DNA from: Sanguibacter suaedae
GTDB taxonomy: Bacteria > Actinomycetota > Actinomycetes > Actinomycetales > Cellulomonadaceae
DNA length: 64,000 nt
Assembly (NCBI RefSeq): GCF_016342785.1
Contig: NZ_JAEINH010000001.1
Coordinates: 248,001 to 312,000 of the forward strand
Reading direction: 5' to 3'
The translations under genes and the position numbers were made by a program. Positions 26,237 through 34,392 of this stretch are shown here, piece by piece; the stretch's first letter is position 1; each line of letters starts with the position of its first letter. The notes beneath the pieces are model-generated. The model worked only from the letters and a program-made list of their open reading frames with translations. It was not told where the DNA came from and did not search any database.

Positions 26237-27241
26237 ATGGCTCGCAGCACCCAGGTCCAGCTCGTCTCCCGCCCTCAGGGGTGGCCCACCGCGGACGATG
26301 TGCGCACCGTGCACGTCGACCTGCCGGACCTCGCCGAGGGCGAGGTCCGCGTGGAGAACGAGTTCGTGTCCGTGGACCCGTACATGCGTGGTCGCATGAG
26401 CGACGCCCGCTCCTACGTGGCGCCCTACGAGCTGGGCGAGACGATGACCGGCGCGGCCGTGGGTCGCGTGGTCGCGAGCCGCAGCGACGCGGTCTCCGAG
26501 GGCGACCTCGTCATCCACGAGATGGGGTGGCGGGACGTCGCCCAGGGCGACGCGTCACGCTTCCGCGTGGTGCAGCCGATCGACGGCGTGCCGTCGTCCG
26601 CGTACCTCGGGGCGCTCGGGATGACGGGCTTCACGGCGTACGCGGGCCTGCTCCACGTGGCGCGCATGCAGGAGGGCGACACGGTGTTCGTGTCGGGCGC
26701 CGCGGGTGCGGTCGGCTCGATGGTGGGGCAGATCGCGAGCCTCAAGGGCGCGGGCCGCGTGGTGGGCAGCGCGGGCTCCGACGAGAAGGTCGCCGCCCTG
26801 ACGGAGCGCTACCGGTACGACGCGGGCTTCAGCTACCGGTCCGGTGACGTCACCGAGATGCTGCGCGAGGCGGCGCCGGACGGCATCGACGTGTACTTCG
26901 ACAACGTGGGCGGCGACCACCTGGAGGCGGCGCTCGACTCGTTCAACGACGGCGGGCGTGCAGCGCTGTGCGGTGCGATCTCGCAGTACAACTCGACGGA
27001 GAAGGCGTCGGGCCCCGGCAACATGGCGAACATCGTCACGCGGCGCCTCACCCTGCAGGGCTTCATCGTCGGCTACCACCAGGAGCACATGCCGGCGTTC
27101 CTCGAGGAGATGGGCGGATGGGTCGCGGCGGGCGACGTGCGGCTCGACGAGACCGTGGTGGACGGCATCGAGAACACGTTCGACGCGTTCCTCGGCCTCA
27201 TGCGTGGCGAGAACACGGGCAAGATGGTCGTCCGCGTCTGA
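26237..27241 (+). CDS. NADP-dependent oxidoreductase, zinc-free MDR family (CurA/YncB-like)
   Basis: 334 residues. The N-terminal GroES-like domain has VDPYMRGRMSD. The Rossmann domain holds GMTGFTAYAGLLHVARMQEGDTVFVSGAAGAVGSMVGQ (residues ~125-165) and YFDNVGGDHLEAAL. Zinc ligands are absent. It likely reduces reactive enones or quinones with NADPH. ATG 26237 has CAGGAGGA upstream. The divergent TetR regulator suggests induction by electrophiles. Confidence 0.87.
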   Translation: MARSTQVQLVSRPQGWPTADDVRTVHVDLPDLAEGEVRVENEFVSVDPYMRGRMSDARSYVAPYELGETMTGAAVGRVVASRSDAVSEGDLVIHEMGWRDVAQGDASRFRVVQPIDGVPSSAYLGALGMTGFTAYAGLLHVARMQEGDTVFVSGAAGAVGSMVGQIASLKGAGRVVGSAGSDEKVAALTERYRYDAGFSYRSGDVTEMLREAAPDGIDVYFDNVGGDHLEAALDSFNDGGRAALCGAISQYNSTEKASGPGNMANIVTRRLTLQGFIVGYHQEHMPAFLEEMGGWVAAGDVRLDETVVDGIENTFDAFLGLMRGENTGKMVVRV

Positions 27242-27262
27242 CGCGTCCGGGGGCGTCGCCGC

Positions 27263-27697
27263 TCAGGCGTGCGACGCCCCGCCGCGCCGTCGGGCCACCG
27301 TCGACGCGAGGAACGCGGCGCCGGAGAACGTCCCCACCAGGACGAGGCCCGCGCCGACGATCCACAGACCCGACTCGTCGGACCGCAGGCCCTCGACGGC
27401 GAAGCCGGTCGTGAAGCCGGACGCGACGCACGCGGCGACCAGACGCGGGCGCAGCAGGTAGGCGGCGACGAGCGCGAGGACCGCGAGGGTGGCGACGGCC
27501 CCCACGGCCTGCCACGTGGCGTACGGGCCGGACTGGTTGCCCTCGGGGGAGATCACGTACTCCTTGTGGGCGAACCACCCGAACCACGTCACCGCAGAGA
27601 GGACGAAGACCCCGAGCGGCACGGCCCAGGGCGACGACGCGAGGGACGTCCGGAGCGGGCCGACGCGGTCCGGGGCGGTACGTGCGGGAGCGGTCAT
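27263..27697 (-). CDS. Hypothetical four-helix membrane protein
   Basis: 144 residues with hydrophobic segments near 27-47, 66-82, 88-106 and 112-130 and a basic C-terminus. No family is recognised. ATG 27697 has AAGGA nine bases upstream; ATG 27706 is too close to the same site. Confidence 0.7.
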   Translation of the reverse strand: MTAPARTAPDRVGPLRTSLASSPWAVPLGVFVLSAVTWFGWFAHKEYVISPEGNQSGPYATWQAVGAVATLAVLALVAAYLLRPRLVAACVASGFTTGFAVEGLRSDESGLWIVGAGLVLVGTFSGAAFLASTVARRRGGASHA

Positions 27698-27891
27698 CAG
27701 GAGCATCCTTCGAGGTGAGGCGGGTGGATGCCCCAATTCTGCCGTGCTGCGAGGGGCGTGGGATCCACCCGTGGGGGCATCCTCCACGCCGCCGGGGTGC
27801 CCGTGGAGTCCAGAAGGATGAGCCGGGTACCGACCCTCGGGCGGATGCCCTGCTGTCCGCCCGTCGGCCCGGATCGCGCCTGCCCGACAGG

Positions 27892-28689
27892 TCAGGCGGG
27901 GGGCAGCCCGAACCAGATGAACGCGAGGATCCCGGCGGTCCACAGGAGCATGACGAACGGGTTCAGCCGCAGCCAGATGCGCGACCACCGAGAAGTCGGG
28001 GCTTCGGCGGGGTGGAGCGGCGAGGAGACCGGGTCGGTGACGTCGTCGCTGTGCCAGCTCGACAGCTCGAGCCCGACCCCTCCGAGGAGGACGAGGCCCG
28101 CCACCACCATGACCGGGACCGCCGGAATGGTGGCGATGACGCCGTCGAGCAGCAGGAGCGGGAGGAATGTGAGGGCCGCGAGCGCCCCGAAGAGGACCAC
28201 GAAGAGGAGATTCGAGCGGAACGTCCCATGGAGCAGGAACCGCAGCACGGCGTCGGCGAAGGCCACGAAACCACCGATGCAGGCGAGGACCACGGCGAGG
28301 GACACGACCTGACCGACGGTGAGCTCCATGGCCCCGAACCTGCGCCAGTCGCTGAACGCCCAGACGAGGACGAGCATCCCGATCACCTGGACGACGGACG
28401 GGATCGCGGCGCGGAAGATCCCCGCTGTCCCCGACCCGGGGGCGGCGGGCAGGTCGAGGCTGCGGGCGTAGGCGACGGGTTCCCCGAAAGCGTCGGCGGC
28501 GGGCTGACCGCTCTCGGCGCAGTGGGACTCGACCTCGCTCAGGGCCTCGCCGATGTGCTCGCCGCTCACGTCGAGGAGGCGGAGCTCGATGATGAACGCC
28601 TCTGCCCACGTCTCCTCGACGTGGGGGGCGAGCTCGCGCTCGGTCGAGTAACGGAAGGCCGCGTGCTTCTCCTTGAGCGTGCGCCTCAT
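27892..28689 (-). CDS. HAAS-like/DUF1700-type membrane protein, tandem copy A
   Basis: 265 residues. Residues 1-75 are a charged helical domain (LKEKHAAFRYSTERELAPH) like the HAAS domain found beside PadR regulators. Several membrane segments follow. Residues 1-117 are almost identical to copy B (28815-29600), then the two diverge to moderate similarity. The start is followed upstream by a remnant of the padR 3' end, so this copy arose by tandem duplication and lost its own regulator. Confidence 0.75.
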   Translation of the reverse strand: MRRTLKEKHAAFRYSTERELAPHVEETWAEAFIIELRLLDVSGEHIGEALSEVESHCAESGQPAADAFGEPVAYARSLDLPAAPGSGTAGIFRAAIPSVVQVIGMLVLVWAFSDWRRFGAMELTVGQVVSLAVVLACIGGFVAFADAVLRFLLHGTFRSNLLFVVLFGALAALTFLPLLLLDGVIATIPAVPVMVVAGLVLLGGVGLELSSWHSDDVTDPVSSPLHPAEAPTSRWSRIWLRLNPFVMLLWTAGILAFIWFGLPPA

Positions 28690-28786
28690 GGGGTCTCCTC
28701 GGGGTCGGTGGGTGCGGGCGCACCGGTCTGGGGGTTGGTGGGCGTGATGATGGCGGACGTGAGGCCCACGAAGGCGGACCACTGCA
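28690..28786 (-). pseudogene. Remnant of the padR 3' end left by tandem duplication
   Basis: These ~97 bases match the last ~32 codons of padR (29597-29696), including the stretch encoding QWSAFVGLTSAIITPT and the ATGA junction with the membrane gene. Upstream of 28786 similarity stops abruptly, marking the duplication breakpoint. Copy spacing is 911 bases. Confidence 0.85.
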
Positions 28787-28814
28787 CCGGCCGACGGGGT
28801 GAGAAGGCTCCGCC

Positions 28815-29600
28815 TCAGGCGACAGGGACCGTGAACCAGACGAGCACCAGCAGGCCCGCCGTCCACACGAGCATGATGAAGGGGCTCACCCACTTCCAGA
28901 CGCGCCACCCCCGGGAGGTCGGGGTGTCGGCGGGCTGGAGCGGCGAGAGGACGGGGTCGTCGACGTCGTCGCGGTGCCAGCGTGTCAGCTCGAGGCCGAC
29001 GCCTCCGAGGAGAACGACGCCCCCCATCACCATGACGGGGGCCGGGGGGACGGTGGCGATGACACCGTCGAGCAGCACGAACGGGATGATGACGAGGAAC
29101 GAGAGCGCCGAGAAGAGGAAGGTCGCTCGGAACGGTGCGCGGATCACGAACCGCAGCACTCGGTCGGCGAGGACGACGAGCGCGGCGATGTCGGCGAGGA
29201 CCACGGCCAGCGTCACCACCTGACCGACGGTGACCTCCACGGCACCGAACCGCCGCCAGTCGCTGAACGCCCAGACGAGGACGAGCATCCCGATCACCTG
29301 GACGACGGACGGGATCGCGGCGCGGAAGATCCCTGCGGTCCCGGAGCCGGGGGCGGCAGGCAGGTCGAGGCTGCGGGCGTAGGCGACGGGTTCCCCGAAG
29401 GCGTCGGCCGCGGGCTGGCCGCTCTCGGCGCAGTGGGACTCGATCTCGCTCAGGGCCTCTCCGATGTGCTCGCCGCTGACGTCGAGGAGGCGGAGCTCGA
29501 CGATGAACGCCTCCGCCCACGTCTCCTCGACGTGCGGGGCGAGTTCACGCTCGGTCGAGTAGCGGAAGGCCGCGTGCTTCTCCTTGAGCGTGCGCCTCAT
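28815..29600 (-). CDS. HAAS-like/DUF1700-type membrane protein, tandem copy B
   Basis: 261 residues, same layout as copy A: charged helical N-domain (residues 1-75) then about five membrane segments. The ATG overlaps the padR stop (ATGA), so it is co-translated with its regulator. The family is typically paired with PadR repressors. Function is unknown. Confidence 0.78.
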   Translation of the reverse strand: MRRTLKEKHAAFRYSTERELAPHVEETWAEAFIVELRLLDVSGEHIGEALSEIESHCAESGQPAADAFGEPVAYARSLDLPAAPGSGTAGIFRAAIPSVVQVIGMLVLVWAFSDWRRFGAVEVTVGQVVTLAVVLADIAALVVLADRVLRFVIRAPFRATFLFSALSFLVIIPFVLLDGVIATVPPAPVMVMGGVVLLGGVGLELTRWHRDDVDDPVLSPLQPADTPTSRGWRVWKWVSPFIMLVWTAGLLVLVWFTVPVA

Positions 29601-29983
29601 GGGGTCTCCTCGGGGTCGGCGGGTGCGAGCGCACCGGTGCGGGGCGTGGTGGTGGGCGTGATGATGGCGGACGTGAGGCCCACGAAGGCGGACCACTGCT
29701 CGGCCCACGCGTCGAGCTGACTGCGCCCGACGGCGGTGAGCTCGTAGTACTTGCGGCCCGGCCCACCGTCGCCGGCGCGCCACTCGACGGTGAGGTGACC
29801 GGCGGACTCGAGCCTCTTGAGCAGCGGGTAGAGGGTGCCGCCCTTGACGACGCCCAGGCCGGAGTCGGCGAGCCGCGCCGCGATGGCGTACCCGTACGTG
29901 GGGCCGTCGGCGAGGACGCTGAGGACGCACACGTCCATGACGCCGCGCAGCCACTCGCTCGGCCACGGCTCATCAGGTTGCAT
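29597..29983 (-). CDS. PadR-family transcriptional regulator
   Basis: 128 residues from ATG 29983. The winged helix spans residues ~15-90 (VCVLSVLADGPTYGYAIAARL, VVKGGTLYPLLKRLESAGHL, GRKYYELTAVGRSQL). No ribosome site precedes the ATG; instead a TTGCCA-N17-CATGAT promoter places the transcript start on the ATG itself. Upstream in-frame TTG 30001 and ATG 29998 fall inside the promoter. It likely represses itself and the downstream membrane protein. Confidence 0.85.
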   Translation of the reverse strand: MQPDEPWPSEWLRGVMDVCVLSVLADGPTYGYAIAARLADSGLGVVKGGTLYPLLKRLESAGHLTVEWRAGDGGPGRKYYELTAVGRSQLDAWAEQWSAFVGLTSAIITPTTTPRTGALAPADPEETP

Positions 29984-30018
29984 GACTAGATCATGCATCA
30001 ACCTAGTCAGACTGGCAA
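29984..30018 (-). promoter_or_regulatory. padR promoter with overlapping inverted-repeat operator
   Basis: On the minus strand TTGCCA (30013-30018), a 17-base spacer and CATGAT (29990-29995) end six bases before the ATG. Perfect arms GACTAG (29984-29989) and CTAGTC (30003-30008) flank the -10 box, an autorepression layout. Confidence 0.6.
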
Positions 30019-30028
30019 CCTACTCACC

Positions 30029-30066
30029 AGCGCGCGACGCGGCCCGCGCTGTTCGCGGGGCGCGCT
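30029..30066. terminator. Nested hairpin downstream of the CDF exporter
   Basis: Outer arms AGCGCGC (30029-30035) and GCGCGCT (30060-30066) enclose inner arms CCCGCG (30043-30048) and CGCGGG (30054-30059) with loop CTGTT. It lies just beyond the stop of the exporter at 30081. Confidence 0.6.
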
Positions 30067-30080
30067 AGCAGCGAAGCGCC

Positions 30081-30998
30081 CTAGTCGTGCCGCACGCCCT
30101 CGTGGGGCCGGTGGCTCACCGGTTCCAGCTGGAAGGTGCAGTGCTCGGTCGCGAAGTGCCCTGCGAGGCACTCCTCGAGGGAGTCGAGCACCGCGCCCGA
30201 CCTGCCCTGGGTGATGCAGTCGTCGTCGACGACGACGTGCGCTGACAGCGCGGTGACCCCGCTGGTGATGGTCCACGCGTGGAGGTCGTGGACGTCGACG
30301 ACGCCCGGCACCTCGCGCACGTGCTCGCGGACGGCGTCGAGGTCGAGGCCGCGCGGGGTGGCCTCGAGGAGGACGTCCACGACGTCCCGGAGGAGCGACC
30401 AGGCCCGGGGCACGATGAACACCCCGATGGCGAGGGACGCCAGGACGTCGGCCCGCGCGTACCCGGTCGTGGCGATGACGACGCCCGCGACGATGACGGC
30501 CACGGACCCCACGAGGTCACCCAGCACCTCCAGGTATGCACCGCGGACGTTGAGGCTCTCGCTCTGCCCGCCGCGGAGGATGAGGAGGCAGACGAGGTTG
30601 GCGAGGCCACCGAGGACGGCGACGACGAGCATCGGGCCCGTGGCGACCTCCGGCGGGTCGGCCCACCGCTGCACCGCCTCGACGACCACCCACACGGCGA
30701 GCCCGCCGAGGAGGAGGGCGTTGGCGAGCGCCGCGAGGATCTCCGCACGCTGCAGCCCGTACGTGCGGGCGCTCGTCGGCGGCCGTGCGGCGAGCCCGCT
30801 CGCCACCAGGGCGATCGCCACGCCCGTCGCGTCGGTGAGCATGTGCGCGGCGTCGGCCAGCAGGGCCAACGACCCGGACACGATGCCACCGACCACCTGC
30901 GCGCCCACCACGCTCATTGTGATGACGAGCACCACGACCAGGCGCCTGCGGTGCGCGCCCGTCGCCGTCCCGTGGCTGTGGCTGTGGCCTGCGCTCAC
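30081..30998 (-). CDS. Cation diffusion facilitator (CzcD-type heavy-metal exporter)
   Basis: 305 residues, six membrane helices and a cytoplasmic C-domain with HDLHAWTITSG. The short His-rich N-terminus HSHSHG is a metal collector. TM2 has the HxxxD site (AHMLTDA). The TM5 site reads EVLGD where zinc/cadmium CDFs often have HxxxD, so selectivity may differ. It overlaps the ArsR-type sensor (GTGA). Confidence 0.9.
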   Translation of the reverse strand: MSAGHSHSHGTATGAHRRRLVVVLVITMSVVGAQVVGGIVSGSLALLADAAHMLTDATGVAIALVASGLAARPPTSARTYGLQRAEILAALANALLLGGLAVWVVVEAVQRWADPPEVATGPMLVVAVLGGLANLVCLLILRGGQSESLNVRGAYLEVLGDLVGSVAVIVAGVVIATTGYARADVLASLAIGVFIVPRAWSLLRDVVDVLLEATPRGLDLDAVREHVREVPGVVDVHDLHAWTITSGVTALSAHVVVDDDCITQGRSGAVLDSLEECLAGHFATEHCTFQLEPVSHRPHEGVRHD

Positions 30999-31372
30999 GG
31001 AGCGACCTGGGCTGTCGGGGTGGCCGTCGGGCAGAGCGTCACCGCGTCCCCGGTGAGCGCGAGGGCGTGCTCCGCGGCGGCGAGCAGTCCCGCCGTGGCG
31101 GCAGGGTGGGCGAGGCGGAACACCGACGCGCGACCCTCGGCGCGGGAGACCACGAGCCCGCAGTCACGTAGGCAGGCGAGGTGCTTGGACACCGTGGACT
31201 GGGCCAGCCCGAGGTGCGCGGTGAGATCGACCACGCGGTGCTCGCCGAGTGCCAGGTGACGCAGGATCGACAGCCGCGACGGGTCCCCGAGCGCCCGGAA
31301 GAGCGACGCCGCGTTCTCGAGCGCACCGACCTCGTCGACCGACACATCGCCGCTGATCTCTATCATCGTCAT
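30995..31372 (-). CDS. ArsR/SmtB-family metal sensor, CmtR-like
   Basis: 125 residues. A winged helix (FRALGDPSRLSILRHLALGE, LGLAQSTVSKHLACLRDCGLVV) carries Cys pair CLRDC in the recognition helix, as in the Cd(II)/Pb(II) sensor CmtR; a third Cys near the C-terminus (TLCP) could be the equivalent of CmtR Cys102. It is coupled to the exporter by a GTGA overlap. ATG 31372 lacks a ribosome site but has TATGAT six bases upstream, so it may be leaderless; ATG 31366 is an alternative. Confidence 0.85.
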   Translation of the reverse strand: MTMIEISGDVSVDEVGALENAASLFRALGDPSRLSILRHLALGEHRVVDLTAHLGLAQSTVSKHLACLRDCGLVVSRAEGRASVFRLAHPAATAGLLAAAEHALALTGDAVTLCPTATPTAQVAP

Positions 31373-31386
31373 ACGGCGATCATACG
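31369..31386. promoter_or_regulatory. Promoter and direct-repeat operator of the CmtR-like/CDF operon
   Basis: Direct repeats of CGTATGA on the minus strand (31380-31386 and 31369-31375) are spaced 11 bases, one helical turn. The first contains the -10 box TATGAT (31379-31384). Binding here would block transcription until metal is bound. Confidence 0.5.
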
Positions 31387-31699
31387 CACATTCCGTCGGC
31401 GTGCCGTCCTCCAGCCCGTCCGGGCGTGGGTCCCCCCGGCGCCGAAGCTCGCGAGAGACCCCACGGGGACGAGCGAGGAGGACGAGACCGAGGGCTGAGT
31501 CCACAGGTCGGGGCTCTTGCGCACGCTCGCGGGGCCGTCCGTGGGAGAGTTCCCCTCGCCCCGCAGGGACCACTGGTCCGTGGCCGCCGGTGGACCGCCC
31601 CGAGCACGCCCGCCCCACCCTGTGGGCCGGCGTCGGGGCGGGCCTGTCCGTCCTCGCGCCGACAGGGCGCCCCGCTCACCGTGGTGGCGGGTCGGCACG
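31387..31699. other. Region without a supported gene
   Basis: Open frames here look like GC-rich shadows. A short plus-strand frame reading LWAGVGAGLSVLAPTG near 31620-31665 ends as GTGA on the next start and could be a tiny gene or a frameshifted 5' part of it, but no ribosome site supports it. Confidence 0.4.
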
Positions 31700-31852
31700 G
31701 TGACCCTCGTCCCGGCGTTCGCTGCCGTCCGGGCCTACCCTCTCCTCAGGCTCCTGTCCGTCGACGGCACCGACGCGGTACTCGTGGGGCTCGCGGTCCC
31801 CGTCGCGCCGACGGTGGTCTGCTGGTGGCGTTACGGGAAGGCACGCGGATGA
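31700..31852 (+). CDS. Small membrane protein
   Basis: 50 residues from GTG 31700 with two hydrophobic segments (LVPAFAAVRAYPLLRLL and AVLVGLAVPVAPTVVCWW) and a basic end. Its stop overlaps the next start as ATGA, which argues it is real. The start is uncertain; the frame is open further upstream. Confidence 0.5.
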   Translation: MTLVPAFAAVRAYPLLRLLSVDGTDAVLVGLAVPVAPTVVCWWRYGKARG

Positions 31853-32283
31853 CAGCACGGAGAAGGTCGCAGGTGCGCCGGGCCGCCCTCTGGGCGCTCG
31901 TGTGCGCGGCGGTTCCGAGCGCCTGGTGGACGGTCGTGTCGCTCGCCGCCGGTGACGGCCGCGAGGTGGGGCTCGCCTACCTGCCGCTCGTCGTGATCCT
32001 CACCGCCCCGGTGGGTGCAGCGTTCGGGCTCCTCGCCTGGTTCCTCGACCGCGCGGCGGCCAGGGCCGTCACGAAGGAACCCACGTCCGCACGACCCCAG
32101 GTGATCGCCGCCGTCGTCATGCTCGTCCTCCTCACCGTCGTCGCGCAGAACCTCCTCGGTTTCGCGGCCGTCGGAGGCCAGGTGACGTCGTTGATCGTCG
32201 CGCTCCTGGTCGCGGCCGTCGTCACGGGCCTGCGGGTCGTGCACTACCGGAAGGTGGCGCGGGCGACCGCGCCCGAGGCCTGA
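31849..32283 (+). CDS. Hypothetical membrane protein
   Basis: 144 residues with four hydrophobic segments and a basic N-terminus MTARRRSQVRR. It is translationally coupled to the small membrane protein upstream. No family recognised. Confidence 0.6.
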   Translation: MTARRRSQVRRAALWALVCAAVPSAWWTVVSLAAGDGREVGLAYLPLVVILTAPVGAAFGLLAWFLDRAAARAVTKEPTSARPQVIAAVVMLVLLTVVAQNLLGFAAVGGQVTSLIVALLVAAVVTGLRVVHYRKVARATAPEA

Positions 32284-32326
32284 ACAAGAACGCGCGAGCG
32301 CGCGCCCTCAGATCGCTCGTCCTTCC

Positions 32327-33092
32327 CTAGAAGACAGTCACGCCGAGAAGCTTGGCAGCTGCCTGGAGGTCGGGGTCACGGTCGCTGAACTGCGCCGAGG
32401 CCACGGTGTCGATCGCTGCCTCCACAGCGTGCGCCGTGTCAGTTCCCGGGGAGAAACGACCCATGTCGATCCACAGCGCCGTGGCCTGCTGGTCGGTGCC
32501 GTGCCGTGAGGGATAGCGAACCCCCGATGGAAGCGATCCGTCGGGGAGCTCCTGGCTGGCCAACCACCAGGCCAGAGAGCATGTCAGCGCCCTGTCCGGA
32601 CCGGTCAACGCCGAGACGTCCAGCAGGTTCGGCATGGTGCGGACCCGGTGCCCCGTCGGTGCCCATTCCGCGACGGTGGACCGGAGCAACCCCACGGTCT
32701 GTGAGTGACACCGGTCGATCAGGGTCAGATCGGCCCGTGGGCGGATCTGCGCGATCGCACGCGTGGTGCGCCACTGGAGATTGACCGATCCGCTAGGCAT
32801 GTGGCCAAAGCCTGATGCCTGCCACTCCTGGTGGATCGTCGGACCAGGACCGTCAGGGAACAACGACGCGAGATCACTCAGTCCTGGGTCAGGGACTGCA
32901 TAGGCGAGAGTCTCGAGGAACGCCCCCCACACGCTGGTCAGCCCCATAGACAGTGGCCCATCCGGGCACGTCGAAGCGCGCCCACGTCAGGTCTGGGCGC
33001 CCGGTGCGGACCGGAGGGTTGAGAGGTCCATAGCGATGGGAGAACACCCGCCACAAGGTGCCTGTGCAGGTGACGGTGGGCCAGGGCAGCAA
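32327..33092 (-). pseudogene. RES-domain toxin, frameshifted in a homopolymer
   Basis: The first frame reads GTLWRVFSHRYGPLNPPVR to FDVPGWATVYGADQRVGG and the second continues GAFLETLAYAVPDPGLSDLA through SALTGPDRALT and VRYPSRHGTD to the stop. Together they give a complete RES fold (Arg, Glu and Ser of the name all present), an NAD-degrading toxin family. The break is one extra base in the run of six C at 32923-32928 (plus strand). The start is uncertain; TTG 33092 is the first in-frame choice, four bases after the antitoxin stop. Inactivation, sequencing error and programmed frameshifting are all possible. Confidence 0.83.
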
Positions 33093-33095
33093 GGC

Positions 33096-33470
33096 TCAGG
33101 CGCCCCAGGATCCGTCGAGGAATGCGGTCGCCGCCTGGAGCACCTCGGTGCACCTGCCCTCGCGGAGGGCGAGCACCGGGGACTGCTCCCCCAGGAGCGG
33201 GTTGGCGCCGACGAACCATGCACGCGCGGTGTGCTCGTTCTCCCCGTCCGCCAGGACCTGCCAGACACGGTGCGCTACGCGCATCCGCTCCGAGGCGCCG
33301 GCAGAGGGGGTCGTCTCCTTCATCCACCGGAACGGAGCCTTCGCGTCCTTGGAGCCAGCCAGTGCGGCAACGGCTGTCGCCCCGAGATGGTTGACCAGGC
33401 GCCGGGCCACCTCGTGGTCGTTCATGCGCGTGGTGTTCCCATGTGCTTCGACGATCGCACTGATCGACAT
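33096..33470 (-). CDS. Xre/MbcA/ParS-type antitoxin with toxin-binding domain
   Basis: 124 residues from ATG 33470, which has GGAAGGA six bases upstream. An N-terminal helical part is followed by the toxin-binding domain (HTARAWFVGANPLLGEQSPVLALREGRCTEVLQAA in pieces, residues ~80-115), the usual partner of RES toxins. It precedes the toxin as in most RES-Xre operons and should neutralise it and autoregulate the operon. Confidence 0.82.
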   Translation of the reverse strand: MSISAIVEAHGNTTRMNDHEVARRLVNHLGATAVAALAGSKDAKAPFRWMKETTPSAGASERMRVAHRVWQVLADGENEHTARAWFVGANPLLGEQSPVLALREGRCTEVLQAATAFLDGSWGA

Positions 33471-33679
33471 GACGGGTCCTTCCCTCCGTGCCGTGCTGGA
33501 CAACCTGCTAGACCACCTTACGTCACACCGTATTCACCACTCAAGAACCTACTCTCGATGCGAATGTCGCAGCGGGCGCTGCGCGTCCTGCTCGGCGGGG
33601 CCTCCGTCGGGCTCGCGGGCACGTAACCCGGGCACGCCCCGGACACGATCCGTCGGCGGGATGGTGACGTCGGCCCTCT

Positions 33680-33698
33680 GGTACCGGTGACCGGTACC
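33680..33698. promoter_or_regulatory. Perfect 19-base palindrome upstream of the Van-like operon
   Basis: GGTACCGGTGACCGGTACC has perfect nine-base arms around a central G. It lies 43 bases before the dipeptidase ATG, where the NarL-type response regulator at the operon's end could bind. Confidence 0.55.
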
Positions 33699-33741
33699 GG
33701 AGGTGGAGGTGAGCGGGCCGCGCGCACGCGAGGGTGCTCAC

Positions 33742-34392
33742 ATGATCCTGCTCAGCGACCCTCGCGTCGCCGCCGTCCCCGTCCTCGGACGGGCTGACCC
33801 GTTGGTGGAGCTGGGACCGGAGTTCGGCCCGGCCCGGGCCCTGGTCCGCTCCGGGCTCGCCGACCGGCTGGCCGCTGCCCGCGCGTCGCTGCCGACCGGG
33901 ATGGCGCTCCGCGTCCAGGAGGGTCACCGGCCGGTGTGGGAGCAGCAGGCGATCATCGCGACCTACGCGGCCGAGGTCGCCGCGGCCCACCCCGGTGCGT
34001 CAGCGGCCGAGCGGGAGCGGCTGGTCAGCCGCTTCGTGTCCCCCGTCGCGGTGGCACCGCACGTCGCGGGTGCCGCGGTGGACCTCACCCTCACCGGGCC
34101 CGACGGCGCCGACCTGGACATGGGCACCCCCATCGATGCGACACCGGAGGTCTCCGGCGGCCGGTGCTTCACCGACAGCCGCGACATCGGCGCCCCCGCA
34201 CGGGCCCTGCGCATGGTGCTCGGGCGGGCGCTCGTGGGCGCAGGCCTGGTCAACTACCCCACGGAGTGGTGGCACTGGAGCTACGGCGACCGCTACTGGG
34301 CGCTCCTGACCGGCGTCCCCGCCGCCCTGTACGGGCCGGTCGAGGCCCCGTCGCCGGTCCGGGAAGCCGCGGTGGCCGGGGCGGGCAGGTGA
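33742..34392 (+). CDS. D-alanyl-D-alanine dipeptidase (VanX/VanXY-like, M15 family)
   Basis: 216 residues. The zinc and catalytic set of M15D peptidases is visible: HVAGAAVDLTL near residue 110 (His and Asp), then EWWHWSYGDRYW near 180 (catalytic Glu, zinc His). MGTPID and the substrate Arg in QEGHRPVWEQQ also fit. There is no signal peptide, so it cleaves cytoplasmic D-Ala-D-Ala, removing the normal precursor. ATG 33742 follows GAGGGTG; in-frame GTG 33703 and 33709 also have GGAGG sites. Its stop overlaps the racemase (GTGA). Confidence 0.87.
   Translation: MILLSDPRVAAVPVLGRADPLVELGPEFGPARALVRSGLADRLAAARASLPTGMALRVQEGHRPVWEQQAIIATYAAEVAAAHPGASAAERERLVSRFVSPVAVAPHVAGAAVDLTLTGPDGADLDMGTPIDATPEVSGGRCFTDSRDIGAPARALRMVLGRALVGAGLVNYPTEWWHWSYGDRYWALLTGVPAALYGPVEAPSPVREAAVAGAGR

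Noticed and set aside
33558-33626. 22-codon frame MRMSQRALRVLLGGASVGLA... upstream of the Van-like operon
   Set aside because: No ribosome site and no sign of an attenuator; could be a leader peptide but unsupported.
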